From contig JAUMSH010000069.1 in assembly GCA_031292915.1 (NCBI GenBank), positions 1-62,452 of the forward strand: a stretch of DNA of 62,452 bases, written 5' to 3'. The position numbers were made by a program, and so were the translations under genes. Source of the DNA: Collinsella sp. (lineage in GTDB: Bacteria; Actinomycetota; Coriobacteriia; Coriobacteriales; Coriobacteriaceae). Under the pieces are notes generated by a model. It made no database searches. It was not told the origin of the DNA and saw only the letters and a list, made by a program, of their open reading frames with translations. Below, in pieces: positions 1 to 8,234 of the stretch. Position 1 is the first letter of the stretch; each line of letters opens with the position of its first letter.

Positions 1-148
1 GTTCTACCGCGGCAGGGAGTGGGGCAGCTTCGGGGACTTCAAGCGCGACCTGGAGGAGTACATAGCCCATTGGAACACGCGGCGCAGGCAGGTAAGATTG
101 AAGGGCCTGACGCCGGAGGAGTTCCGGAACCGGGCCCTTGCAGCGTAG
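1..148 (+). CDS. IS3-family transposase, C-terminal end (partial)
   Basis: The window opens inside a reading frame that starts at base 2 and runs to a TAG at 146-148. The visible 48 residues contain the end of an rve/DDE integrase core: a segment with HWNTRRRQ followed by LKGLTPEEFR, the usual C-terminal signature of IS3/IS150-group OrfB transposases (tract 'YNxxRxxxxLxxxTPxEyR'). The catalytic residues lie upstream of the window, so completeness of the transposase cannot be judged. It points toward the murT-gatD gene, which is on the opposite strand. Confidence 0.75.
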   Translation, partial: FYRGREWGSFGDFKRDLEEYIAHWNTRRRQVRLKGLTPEEFRNRALAA

Positions 149-200
149 TCGCTATTTATTCAGTCCAAGTTTCGGGGCGCAGTTCACTGTCCCCTTTGTG
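1..200 (+). mobile_element. Right end of an IS3-group insertion sequence
   Basis: The transposase tail is followed by about 50 noncoding bases ending in AGTTCACTGTCCCC near 181-194, which is a plausible right terminal repeat for the IS3 group. The left end and target duplication are outside the window, so the exact boundary is inferred. Confidence 0.45.
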
Positions 201-211
201 GTGGTGGGGTG

Positions 212-2389
212 CTAGGGGAGGAGCTTCATGGCTGCGTCGTGGGCGGCGTGCTCGTAGGTGTCGTCGAGGGGCTTGAGCGGCAGCAGGGCTGTGGCCTGCG
301 CATCGCCGCGGCGCTCGAGGGCGTGCGCGATCAGCCAGTCGGCGAGCTCGGGGTTCTTGGGCAGTGCCGGTCCGTGTAGGTACGTGCCGATGACGCCCTT
401 GTAGATCAGGCCCTCAAAGCCATCGTCGCCGTTGTTGCCGGTGCCCGTGACGACGGACGTTCCGAGTGGCGTGGCCTCGGCGTCCAAAAGCGTGCGACCT
501 CCATGGTTCTCGAATCCCACAAAGGGCTCAGGTGCCAGATCGGTTTTGACGGCTACGTTGCCGATCAGGCGATCGGAGCCACGTACGGTTTCGGCGGCAA
601 TGACGCCCAGGCCCTCGATGCGATCGTCGCCCATGTAGTACGAACGGCCGAGCAGCTGATAGCTGCCACAGATGGCAAGCAGCGAGCCGCCATCCTCAAC
701 ATAGGCCGCGACCTTGTCTTTTTGGGCGAGCAGCTCGTGTGCCACGGCTAGCTGGTCGCGGTCGGAGCCACCGCCCATCATGACGATATCGGCATCGGTC
801 AAATCAAGCGTTTCGCCCATACGGACCTCGTCCACGCGCACGGGAATGCCGCGCCAGGCGCAGCGGCGCTCGAGCGCGATAACATTGCCGCCGTCGCCGT
901 AGAGGTTAAGGGCATCGGGATACAGGTAGACGATGCGCAGCGGGCGCGAAAGCTCGACTGGCGCGATACCGACAGGAAGAGCGCTGCCGTCGGCACGGGC
1001 TACGGCGCGCCCGGCAACAGCGTCGGCGGTGGCGCCCTTCAGCCCGTCGAGTTCTTTGACCAGCGGCGGGAAGGCCGTGTAGTTGGCGACGGCATAGAAA
1101 GTGTCGCCTGCGGCTTCATCCGCAACGGCGCCAATTGCCTGCGCGACGTCCGAGATAATCGCGGCATCGATGCCGGCGTACTTGAGGCGTACCTGCATGT
1201 CGTGCGCACGCGTGCCTCCGGCAAAGGCGACAAGACCCGGTGTGTCGGCGATGCGCTCGAAGTCGACGTCGTAGATCCACGATACATCGTGGCCGTCGGC
1301 ATCGTTGTCGTTGAGGAAGAAAGCGCAGAGTCTGCCGTCTGCCGTCTTGATGGACTGGATTTGTCGATCGAAGCCTACGGGATTCTTGGCCAGGTTGGCC
1401 TCGACGGTGCGGCCGGCGATATCCCAGCGCCCCATACGACCACCGGCGGGCACGTAGGCATCGAGCGTGGGCTGCAGGTGCGCCGTATCCACGCCTAACT
1501 CATGTGCGGCAAAGAATGCAGCGGCAACGTTGTAGACCATGTACAGGCCGTTGTAGCGCGTGGCGATGTGTACGGCAGCCGCGTCGGACGCAGATCCAAA
1601 GACCAGGTCAAAGCCGTAGCCGTCGCAGCCGAGCTCCACGCCCGTCACACGGCGGACCAGTGCGGGGCGTGCCCAACCGCACGAGGGGCAATGGTAGGCG
1701 CCGAGTTGACCATACTGCACATAGTCATACTCCAGCGGCGCGTTGCACTGCGAGCAAAAGCGTGAGTCGCTAATACGGTCGGGCTCGGTGTCGGTGGCGC
1801 CGTCGATGCCAAAGGCGATGCTCGTGTTGGGGACGCGTGCGGCAATCGAGGCACATAGCGGATCGTCGGCGTTGTAGATGAGCGTCGTTGCCGGCGAAAG
1901 CTCCAGCGCGTGGGCGATGACGTCCTGGGTGTGGTCAATCTCGCCATAGCGATCTAGCTGGTCACGGAACAGGTTGAGCAGCACAAAGTACGTCGGCTTG
2001 AGCTTGGGCAGGACGTGCACGGTGTAGAGCTCATCGCATTCAAAAACGCCCACGCGCTTGCCGCCGCCGGCTCGCTTGAGGCCGCTGCGCGCTTCGAGCA
2101 GTGCGCCCACCACGCCCGGCTCCATGTTGTTGCCGGCGCGGTTGCATACCACGGTGGCGCCGCTGGCGGCAACGGCGTCGGCGATGAGGTTGGAGGTGGT
2201 GGTCTTGCCATTAGTACCCGTAATCACCACGCTGCGGTCGACAAGGCCAGCGAGGTCGCTTAGCAGCTCGGGGTCGATCTTCATGGCGATGCGGCCGGGA
2301 AGCACGCCACCCTGGCGTTTGAGGACAGAGCGCAGTCCCCAGCGGGCGATATCGCTCGAGGTGCAGGCAAGAGATGAGCGGAGGTTCAT
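212..2389 (-). CDS. murT-gatD: Fused lipid II isoglutaminyl synthase (MurT-GatD)
   Basis: One 725-residue chain carries both halves of the enzyme that amidates the alpha-carboxyl of D-Glu in lipid II, using glutamine as nitrogen donor. Residues 1-460 are a Mur-ligase-like MurT: P-loop GTNGKTTT at 58-65, NADDP at 173-177, a four-cysteine ribbon (Cys212, 215, 234, 237) and a DUF1727-type C-terminal part. Residues 484-690 are a GatD-like class I glutamine amidotransferase with nucleophile Cys574 (AICGSYQ) and His672 (YLHGP). In most Gram-positives these are two adjacent genes; here there is no stop between them. The start is an ATG preceded by AGGAACGG. It acts at the cytoplasmic face of the membrane before transglycosylation. 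A fusion is seen directly; function is inferred from family. Confidence 0.9.
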   Translation of the reverse strand: MNLRSSLACTSSDIARWGLRSVLKRQGGVLPGRIAMKIDPELLSDLAGLVDRSVVITGTNGKTTTSNLIADAVAASGATVVCNRAGNNMEPGVVGALLEARSGLKRAGGGKRVGVFECDELYTVHVLPKLKPTYFVLLNLFRDQLDRYGEIDHTQDVIAHALELSPATTLIYNADDPLCASIAARVPNTSIAFGIDGATDTEPDRISDSRFCSQCNAPLEYDYVQYGQLGAYHCPSCGWARPALVRRVTGVELGCDGYGFDLVFGSASDAAAVHIATRYNGLYMVYNVAAAFFAAHELGVDTAHLQPTLDAYVPAGGRMGRWDIAGRTVEANLAKNPVGFDRQIQSIKTADGRLCAFFLNDNDADGHDVSWIYDVDFERIADTPGLVAFAGGTRAHDMQVRLKYAGIDAAIISDVAQAIGAVADEAAGDTFYAVANYTAFPPLVKELDGLKGATADAVAGRAVARADGSALPVGIAPVELSRPLRIVYLYPDALNLYGDGGNVIALERRCAWRGIPVRVDEVRMGETLDLTDADIVMMGGGSDRDQLAVAHELLAQKDKVAAYVEDGGSLLAICGSYQLLGRSYYMGDDRIEGLGVIAAETVRGSDRLIGNVAVKTDLAPEPFVGFENHGGRTLLDAEATPLGTSVVTGTGNNGDDGFEGLIYKGVIGTYLHGPALPKNPELADWLIAHALERRGDAQATALLPLKPLDDTYEHAAHDAAMKLLP

Positions 2390-2434
2390 GAAACCGTTCC
2401 TAACGTAAACGACATGGTCGGGTCGAGTGCGTCA

Positions 2435-3478
2435 CTAAAAACCGTAGCGGCGCGCAAAATCCTGGGCAAGCTGCGACACGTCTTCGCAGGCATTGGCCCA
2501 GGGGGCAAAGTCGGGGGTATCCGAGATGATGCCGTCGGCTTCCCAAACCGCCTGGTGCGAGAGATCCCAGGGGTCGCGCGGCTCGGGTCGGCAGGGAAGG
2601 TACGGCGTCTGGTACATGGGGTTCAGCAAGAAGAACGCGCCGCCCTCGCAGCGGTTGGCAAACTCACGCAGCGCGCGTGTCGCCGGACGCATCTTGTTCG
2701 TTTTGAACAATAGGATTGTGCGGGCGAGCAGATACCAAGGAGAGTTCTCAAGTGCGTCAGCCCCGATCTCTTCCTCGAGCTGGTGGGCCAGGGCAAAAAA
2801 GCCGTCCTGGTCTTCCAGACGAGCGAGGGCGAGCAACACGGTGCCTGCGGCTCGGGTGGGGTAGCCTTCCGCCTTAAGGACGCGGCGGGCGTAGTTGGCG
2901 GCAGCACGGTAGCGGGCGCTCGCCATGCACAGCTGCGAGATGGCCTCGAGCGTGTGGAGCCACCCGATAAGTGCCGGCTCGCTCACGGTGAGATCTGCCG
3001 CCGTCACACCGTCCGTCAAAACCTTGTTGGCCCAGTAGTGTGGGGCCTCCATATCGAACCCGGGCACACTTTGCTGCAGGTAATCGGCCGTGGTCGCCTC
3101 GAGCTTCATCAGGTCGCCCAGACAGGCGTCAACGGGCGTGTCGGCCAGGATGATGGCGAGCAGCTGCGCGTCGACGGCCAGTGCATCGACGCGGACAATT
3201 TTGAGCAGCTCATCGCGCATGTCGTCGAACAGGCGATTACGCGTCTGTTCGAACTCCTCGTCACTGCCCATGTCCTCGATGCGATGGAGCTCGTCGAGCA
3301 GGTGGCGATGAACACCGGCATAGGACAGCAGCGCCTGGGCATGCTCGGTCTGCGCATACTTGTGAGGGTTGACGCTTACGTCGTTATGGACAAGCTCGCG
3401 TGCTGCATCGGTGAGCTCGGGGTGCGATGCCAGATAGGTGCGCTCCAGGTAGGCGGGGATGTAGACGCTCGGATCCAT
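2435..3478 (-). CDS. TPR-like helical-repeat protein, paralogue 1
   Basis: A 347-residue soluble, all-alpha protein of unknown function. Pairs of amphipathic helices around residues 170-290 (GWLHTLEAISQLC, RYRAAANYARRVL, LLALARLEDQDGFFALA, ALREFANRC) look like tetratricopeptide repeats. It is related to the upstream gene: both share a 'RYR-aa-A-A-R-L' repeat, a PW(Y/T)L helix and a FA(P/A)W segment near the C-terminus. Its ATG overlaps the upstream stop by one base (TAATG), so the two are translationally coupled. The stop lies 45 bases from the start of murT-gatD on the same strand, so all three may form one operon. No catalytic motif is visible; a scaffold or regulatory role is a guess. Confidence 0.7.
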   Translation of the reverse strand: MDPSVYIPAYLERTYLASHPELTDAARELVHNDVSVNPHKYAQTEHAQALLSYAGVHRHLLDELHRIEDMGSDEEFEQTRNRLFDDMRDELLKIVRVDALAVDAQLLAIILADTPVDACLGDLMKLEATTADYLQQSVPGFDMEAPHYWANKVLTDGVTAADLTVSEPALIGWLHTLEAISQLCMASARYRAAANYARRVLKAEGYPTRAAGTVLLALARLEDQDGFFALAHQLEEEIGADALENSPWYLLARTILLFKTNKMRPATRALREFANRCEGGAFFLLNPMYQTPYLPCRPEPRDPWDLSHQAVWEADGIISDTPDFAPWANACEDVSQLAQDFARRYGF

Positions 3479-4554
3479 TAGAGGTCTCCTCCCTTAAACG
3501 GCAAACCCTGCTCGGCCGCCCGCAGGATGCGCTCATCGATTTGGGAACGCACGATATCGTTGGTGGCGACCCAGGCGGCAAAGCTGGCGTTGTCGGGGGC
3601 GCCCAGGCCCTCCTGCAGTACCGGCGTCGCCTCGGACAGCGCAAGGACAAGCTCGTCGGTGGAGCCCACACCCACGTTGACGCGGGCATAGACGCCATCG
3701 GGAAACTCGGTTTGGAAGTAGAGCGCCTCGGCCGCGTGCGGGCACGAGCGTGCAAGGATGCGCAAATAGTGCTCGGCGCCCTCGTAGTCCAGCTCGCGCC
3801 AGGCTGCGCTCATCAGTGCGATGAGCGTCCACGGGTCCAAGTCGCGCTCCGCATCTTTGGGGCGGCGGCGCAGCGGCGTGTTGGCAAGATAGGGGACGGA
3901 GTGGGCAGAGCGAAAGCGCTTGAGCTCCTCGGCGGGGTATTCGAGCTTTGCCATGGCGAGCATCGCGGTGTGGCGGACACCAGCGGGGTCGTTGGGCGCA
4001 AAGTCGAGGCTGCGGTTTGCGGCTTCGAGCGACATGCGATAGCGTCCGCTAATGAGCGCGCGCGATGCCAAGGCGGCAAGCCAGCGCAGGTAGGGGCGGC
4101 GCATAAGGTCGCCTGCGGCCTCACGCTCGTAGGGGTCCTGCGCCGAGGCGATTTTGAGCGCCAGGTCATGCTCCACCTCGTCGCACTTGGACACCAGATA
4201 CTGCACGTATTCCTCGTTGGATTCGGCGGTGAGCGCCGTCAGCATGCGCTGGGCATCCCAGTTGGCCGGGTCGAGTGCGGCTGCCTCGCGGAGCATGTTC
4301 TCGGCTGCGGCTTCTTCTTGCTCTGCCTGGGTATCGTCGGGGATAAAGGGAATGCGGTAGTCGACAGCCTCGACCACCTTGGCAATCAGATGCCCGGCGC
4401 GGTCGCGGTCGTGCACGATGAGCGGTGCGGGGTTGCGGGTGAATTGTTCCATCAGACGCTCTACGGCGGCACCGTCGGTGAGCGGGATATTGTCGCGGCG
4501 CAAGGCCTCAAGAACGAGGCGATGGCAATCCTCTTGAATGGGATCGAATGCCAT
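3478..4554 (-). CDS. TPR-like helical-repeat protein, paralogue 2
   Basis: A 358-residue soluble helical protein, homologous to its downstream neighbour. TPR-like helices are visible at about 90-130 (ENMLREAAALDPANWDAQRM) and 170-300 (RYRMSLEAANRSLDFAPNDP, YEGAEHYLRILARSCPHAAE). The start at 4554 is preferred over an in-frame ATG 30 bases upstream because AAGGAGG lies six bases before it. It is the first gene of a probable three-gene run ending in murT-gatD. The family is often annotated only as tetratricopeptide-repeat or hypothetical protein; function unknown. Confidence 0.7.
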   Translation of the reverse strand: MAFDPIQEDCHRLVLEALRRDNIPLTDGAAVERLMEQFTRNPAPLIVHDRDRAGHLIAKVVEAVDYRIPFIPDDTQAEQEEAAAENMLREAAALDPANWDAQRMLTALTAESNEEYVQYLVSKCDEVEHDLALKIASAQDPYEREAAGDLMRRPYLRWLAALASRALISGRYRMSLEAANRSLDFAPNDPAGVRHTAMLAMAKLEYPAEELKRFRSAHSVPYLANTPLRRRPKDAERDLDPWTLIALMSAAWRELDYEGAEHYLRILARSCPHAAEALYFQTEFPDGVYARVNVGVGSTDELVLALSEATPVLQEGLGAPDNASFAAWVATNDIVRSQIDERILRAAEQGLPFKGGDL

Positions 4555-5054
4555 GGGGCCTCCTTTGCTGCGGTTAGGGTTCAAATGTCTCTATATAAAG
4601 TTCTAGTTTACCCGCATGTGGCACACCGGGGGTGCCGCACTTGGACTTGCACCTTTGCACCACGAAGACGGATGTCGCACAAATGTCGGCACCTTGGACG
4701 ACCGAGTGGTATCACGGTGCCGCAAACGGTCGATTTTTGGCGGCGAACGGGGCGCATTTTGGAGGGGCACAGTCCTGCCCGGGATATGTGGTCAACCTTG
4801 ATAAAACGTTTGCCCAGCTTGGGAGTATGAATGCCCCACAAGGGTCTTCAGGGGTAGAAAAAACGTTTCATCATTGTCGGCTTTAGGTGAATAACTGACC
4901 AACCAGAACGGTAAAATAGTGTTTGTCTGAGCGTTGAGACGTTTAGACATCGCGCATTGTCATCGCCGGCAACGCGCAAACCGGTCCTAACGGAGCCAAT
5001 TGGGTGCTCCGTTATATACGCAAGTCTAAGAGGGGCTTGTTTAGGAGGCACAGT
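4555..5054. promoter_or_regulatory. 500-bp divergent intergenic region with hairpin and AAACGTTT sites
   Basis: No convincing gene is seen here. It separates the minus-strand TPR pair from the plus-strand alcohol dehydrogenase. A 9-bp stem (TAACGGAGC at 4988-4996, GCTCCGTTA at 5006-5014) sits 40 bases before the dehydrogenase start and has no U-tract, so it is a candidate leader hairpin or operator. Two AAACGTTT sites occur near 4804-4811 and 4861-4868, 57 bp apart, which resembles a LacI-type operator pair. The minus-strand gene may use a TATATA-like -10 near 4594-4602. Confidence 0.35.
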
Positions 5055-6278
5055 ATGGGACGTTTTACCAATCCTCGCGATCTGTACTTTGGTGAGGGCG
5101 CTCGCCACGAGGTGAAGAACCTCAAGGGCAAGAAGGCCATCATCGTTTCTGGCGGCAGCTCTATGCGCCGCGGCGGGTTCCTGCAGGACGTTGAGGCCGA
5201 CCTTAAGGAAGGCGGCTTCGAGGTCAAGCTGTTCGAGGGCGTCGAGTCCGATCCGTCCATCGAGACGGTCATGAAGGGCGCCGAGGCCATGCGCGAGTTC
5301 GAGCCCGACTGGATTATCGCCATCGGCGGCGGCTCGCCCATCGATGCCGCTAAGGCCATGTGGGTCTTCTACGAGTATCCCGAGGAGTCCTTCGATAACA
5401 TCATCCAGCCGTTCAGCTTCCCCGAGCTGCGTCAGAAGGCTCACTTCTGCGCCATCTCCTCTACCTCCGGTACCGCTACCGAGGTTACTGCCTTCTCCGT
5501 CATCACCGACTACGCTAAGGGCATCAAGTACCCGCTGGCCGACTTCAACATCACCCCTGATGTCGCCATCGTCGACCCCGAGCTCACCTACACCATGCCC
5601 GCCAAGCTGTGCGCTCACACCGGCATGGATGCTCTGACCCACTGCATGGAGGCCTACGTTTCCACCTGCGCCTCTATGTTCACCGACGCCAACGCTCTGC
5701 ACGGCATCCGCGAGATCGTCGAGTGGCTGCCCAAGTCCTATGCTGGCGACCATGAGGCCCGTCAGCACATGCACGAGGCTCAGTGCATCGCCGGTATCGC
5801 CTTCTCCTCGGGCCTGCTCGGCATCGTTCACTCCATGGCTCACAAGACCGGTGCTGCCTTCGAGAACGGCCACATCATCCACGGTGCTGCTAACGCCATG
5901 TACCTGGGCAAGGTCATCCAGTGGAACTCCAAGGACCCGCGTGCTGCCGAGCGTTACGCTTACGTGGCCAAGGAGATCCTGCACCTTCCCGGCGAGACCA
6001 ACGAGGAGCTCATCGCCGCACTCGTCCAGAAGATTCGCGACCTCAACGACCAGCTCAACATTCCGCAGTCCATCAAGGATTACGCGAATGGTGGCGTGAA
6101 GGTCGACGCCGAGAACCCGCAGATGGTTTCCGAGGAGGAGTTCCTCGCCAAGCTGCCCGAGATCGCCGCGAACGCCGAGCAGGACGCCTGCACGCCCGAG
6201 AACCCGCGTGAGACCAAGGCTGCCGACTTCGAGAAGATCCTCAAGGCCTGCTACTACGACACCGATATCGATTTCTAA
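5055..6278 (+). CDS. Iron-containing alcohol dehydrogenase
   Basis: A 407-residue group III (iron-dependent) NAD(P)H alcohol dehydrogenase, cytosolic, interconverting alcohols and aldehydes during fermentation. The nucleotide site GGGSPIDAAK lies at 91-100, and the metal site is visible as Asp192 and His196 (GMDALTH), His259 (VHSMAHKTG) and His276 (IIHGAANA). The ATG at 5055 was chosen because TTAGGAGG precedes it by six bases; an in-frame ATG 51 bases upstream lacks a site. A strong terminator follows. It is the first of three dehydrogenase-like genes in a row. The codon use is very biased (GCC, CTC, AAG), suggesting high expression. The substrate cannot be read from the sequence; butanol, propanediol and methanol types are all possible. 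Confidence 0.88.
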   Translation: MGRFTNPRDLYFGEGARHEVKNLKGKKAIIVSGGSSMRRGGFLQDVEADLKEGGFEVKLFEGVESDPSIETVMKGAEAMREFEPDWIIAIGGGSPIDAAKAMWVFYEYPEESFDNIIQPFSFPELRQKAHFCAISSTSGTATEVTAFSVITDYAKGIKYPLADFNITPDVAIVDPELTYTMPAKLCAHTGMDALTHCMEAYVSTCASMFTDANALHGIREIVEWLPKSYAGDHEARQHMHEAQCIAGIAFSSGLLGIVHSMAHKTGAAFENGHIIHGAANAMYLGKVIQWNSKDPRAAERYAYVAKEILHLPGETNEELIAALVQKIRDLNDQLNIPQSIKDYANGGVKVDAENPQMVSEEEFLAKLPEIAANAEQDACTPENPRETKAADFEKILKACYYDTDIDF

Positions 6279-6300
6279 TCGACTCTTGTTATCGTAACGA

Positions 6301-6345
6301 GGGGCTCCGCACGCATCCGTACGGAGCCCCTTTCTTTTTTCTTTT
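6301..6345 (+). terminator. Rho-independent terminator after alcohol dehydrogenase
   Basis: The stem GGGGCTCCG (6301-6309) pairs with CGGAGCCCC (6322-6330) and is followed by TTTCTTTTTTCTTTT. It isolates the dehydrogenase transcript from gldA. Confidence 0.9.
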
Positions 6346-6361
6346 AGAGAATGGGATAGTT

Positions 6362-7462
6362 ATGGCTGCAATTTTCAATAGCCCCAGCAAGTACATCCAG
6401 GGCCCGGACGAGCTCGCCAAGCTCGGCTCCTATGTCGAGCCGCTCGGCGCTAAGGCCCTCGTCATCGTGACGCCTTCGGGCAAGAAGCGCGTCGGTGCCA
6501 AGATCGAGGGCGGTTTTGCCGAGGCCAAGGCCGAGCTGCTGTTTGAGGACTTTAACGGCGAGTGCTCCAAGGGCGAGGTCGATCGCCTGGTTGCGCTCGC
6601 TCGCGACAACGGCTGTGACATCATCGTCGGTGTCGGTGGCGGCAAGATCCTCGACACCGCCAAGGCCGTTGCCTATTGCCTGGAGTCCCCGGTTATCATT
6701 TGCCCCACCATTGCCTCGACCGATGCCCCGTGTTCGGCACTTTCGGTGCTCTACACCGATGACGGCCAGTTCGACAAGTACCTCTTCCTTAAGGCAAACC
6801 CCAATATTGTCCTTATGGATACGACGGTTATCGCGGCGAGCCCGGTGCGCCTGACGGTTTCCGGTATGGGCGATGCGCTCGCAACCTATTTCGAGGCCCA
6901 GGCAACGCACGATGCCGACGGTGGCACTTGCGCCGGCGGTAAGGGCGGAATGGCCGGCCTGGCGCTCGCTAAGCTCTGCTACGAGACGCTCATGGCCGAT
7001 GGTGTCAAGGCCAAGGTCGCGCTGGAGAAGGGTGCGCTGACGCCTGCCGTCGAGCATATCATCGAGGCCAATACGCTGCTTTCGGGCATTGGCTTTGAGA
7101 GCTCGGGCCTTGCTGCTGCTCATGCCATCCACAATGGCCTGACGATGCTGCCCGAGTGCCACGGCATGTATCACGGCGAGAAGGTCGCCTTTGGCACTAT
7201 CGTTCAGCTGGTACTCGAGGATGCCCCGACTGAGAAACTCGAGGAAGTCTTGGGCTTCTGCATTGAGCTTGGCCTGCCGGTCACGATGAAGGAACTTGGC
7301 GTTGCCGAGCTTACGCGCGAGCAGGCCATGATTGTTGCCGAGGCCGCCTGCGCGCCCGAGGACACCATGTGCAACATGCCCTTTGAGGTGACGCCCGAGA
7401 TGGTCGCAAACGCCATCCTGGGTGCCGACGCACTGGGCCACTACTATCTCATGGATGATTAA
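6362..7462 (+). CDS. gldA: Glycerol dehydrogenase
   Basis: A 366-residue zinc-dependent, NAD-linked glycerol dehydrogenase that oxidises glycerol to dihydroxyacetone (or reduces 1,2-diketones) in the cytosol. The start of the protein has the family signature SPSKYIQGPDEL. The NAD site GVGGGKILDTAK is at 90-101. Zinc ligands Asp171 (GMGDALATYFEA), His254 (AAAHAIHNG) and His271 (YHGEKVA) match the known GldA positions closely. Length is typical. It has its own terminator on both sides, so it is probably monocistronic. A truncated paralogue follows directly. Confidence 0.93.
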   Translation: MAAIFNSPSKYIQGPDELAKLGSYVEPLGAKALVIVTPSGKKRVGAKIEGGFAEAKAELLFEDFNGECSKGEVDRLVALARDNGCDIIVGVGGGKILDTAKAVAYCLESPVIICPTIASTDAPCSALSVLYTDDGQFDKYLFLKANPNIVLMDTTVIAASPVRLTVSGMGDALATYFEAQATHDADGGTCAGGKGGMAGLALAKLCYETLMADGVKAKVALEKGALTPAVEHIIEANTLLSGIGFESSGLAAAHAIHNGLTMLPECHGMYHGEKVAFGTIVQLVLEDAPTEKLEEVLGFCIELGLPVTMKELGVAELTREQAMIVAEAACAPEDTMCNMPFEVTPEMVANAILGADALGHYYLMDD

Positions 7463-7476
7463 ATCAAGCTAAGGAA

Positions 7477-7511
7477 GGGGCAAAGCCGGCAGATGGCTTT
7501 GCCCCTTTTTT
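7477..7511 (+). terminator. Rho-independent terminator of gldA
   Basis: An 11-bp stem GGGGCAAAGCC (7477-7487) and GGCTTTGCCCC (7495-7505) is followed by six T residues. Confidence 0.93.
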
Positions 7512-7515
7512 GCTA

Positions 7516-7546
7516 TGGTGCAAAGGGGTCAGGTTACTTTGCACCA
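7516..7546. repeat. Short intergenic inverted repeat (TGGTGCAAAG type)
   Basis: TGGTGCAAAG at 7516-7525 and CTTTGCACCA at 7537-7546 form a perfect 10-bp inverted repeat around GGGTCAGGTTA. It lies between a terminator and a broken gene. It resembles other intergenic palindromes of this window (9544, 60308, 61385). Confidence 0.6.
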
Positions 7547-7576
7547 ATCGTTGTTTGATGAAGGGTGGATTCTCGT

Positions 7577-8083
7577 ATGGCGCTTCCTATGGTTTACGGC
7601 GGTCCCGGCCGGTATGTTCAGGGGCCGGGGGAGCTTTCGCGCCAGGGCAGGTATTTGTCATGGTTGGGCTGCGCTGCCTATGTCTTGTTTGACCAGGGCA
7701 CCGAGGAGCGGCTGTGCAGGCAGATCGTCGATGGATTTCTGGACGACGATCTGAGTGAGCCGTTCTTTAAGATTTATGACGGTCCGTGTACGGAAGAGGC
7801 CGTTGTCGAAATGGCTAAGGAAGCCCAGGCTGAGTATTGCGACATGGTGGTGGGTATTGGCGGCGGCAAGATGCTCGACATCGCCAAGGCCGTTGCGTTT
7901 TATGCCGAGTTGCCGTTGTGCGTATGCCCCACGGCGGCATCGATGGACGGTCCGTGCAGCGAGATTTCCGATGCCGATTTGCAGGGTGTTGCAAATGCGG
8001 TCTTTAGAAACGAGCGCAATATGGCCAACGAGCAGGCCAAGGTGACCAAACAAAAACTCGTGCAGCTCATGTGCGAGGCATAG
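7577..8083 (+). pseudogene. Truncated glycerol dehydrogenase paralogue
   Basis: The first 120 or so residues are a GldA-type Rossmann domain (VYGGPGRYVQGPGEL at the start, GIGGGKMLDIAK, CPTAASMDGPCSEIS). The frame then passes into about 37 residues without clear homology apart from a weak match of KQKLVQLMCEA to the LAKLCYE helix of GldA, and stops. The zinc ligands (the GMGDALA Asp and both His) are missing, so it cannot be a working dehydrogenase. A large internal deletion plus loss of the C-terminal domain is the simplest reading. The ATG at 7577 sits after GAAGGGTGG. It could still make a stable 168-residue NAD-binding fragment. Confidence 0.7.
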
Positions 8084-8234
8084 CTTGGCACTTGATTGAC
8101 CTTGTGCAATCGAGGCGGCGATAGGCCATGGGCTATTTGCCGCAAAGATGCTCCGCGTGTAATTTGCCCGAGGCGTGGGCCGATAGCGTATCATTATCTC
8201 TTGCTTGTTTGCACTGCTCAGGGAGGGGCCGCGC

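Noticed and set aside
4608..4886. Short open frames upstream of the iron alcohol dehydrogenase
   Set aside because: Cys- and His-rich random translations on both strands; no start signal and they overlap each other.
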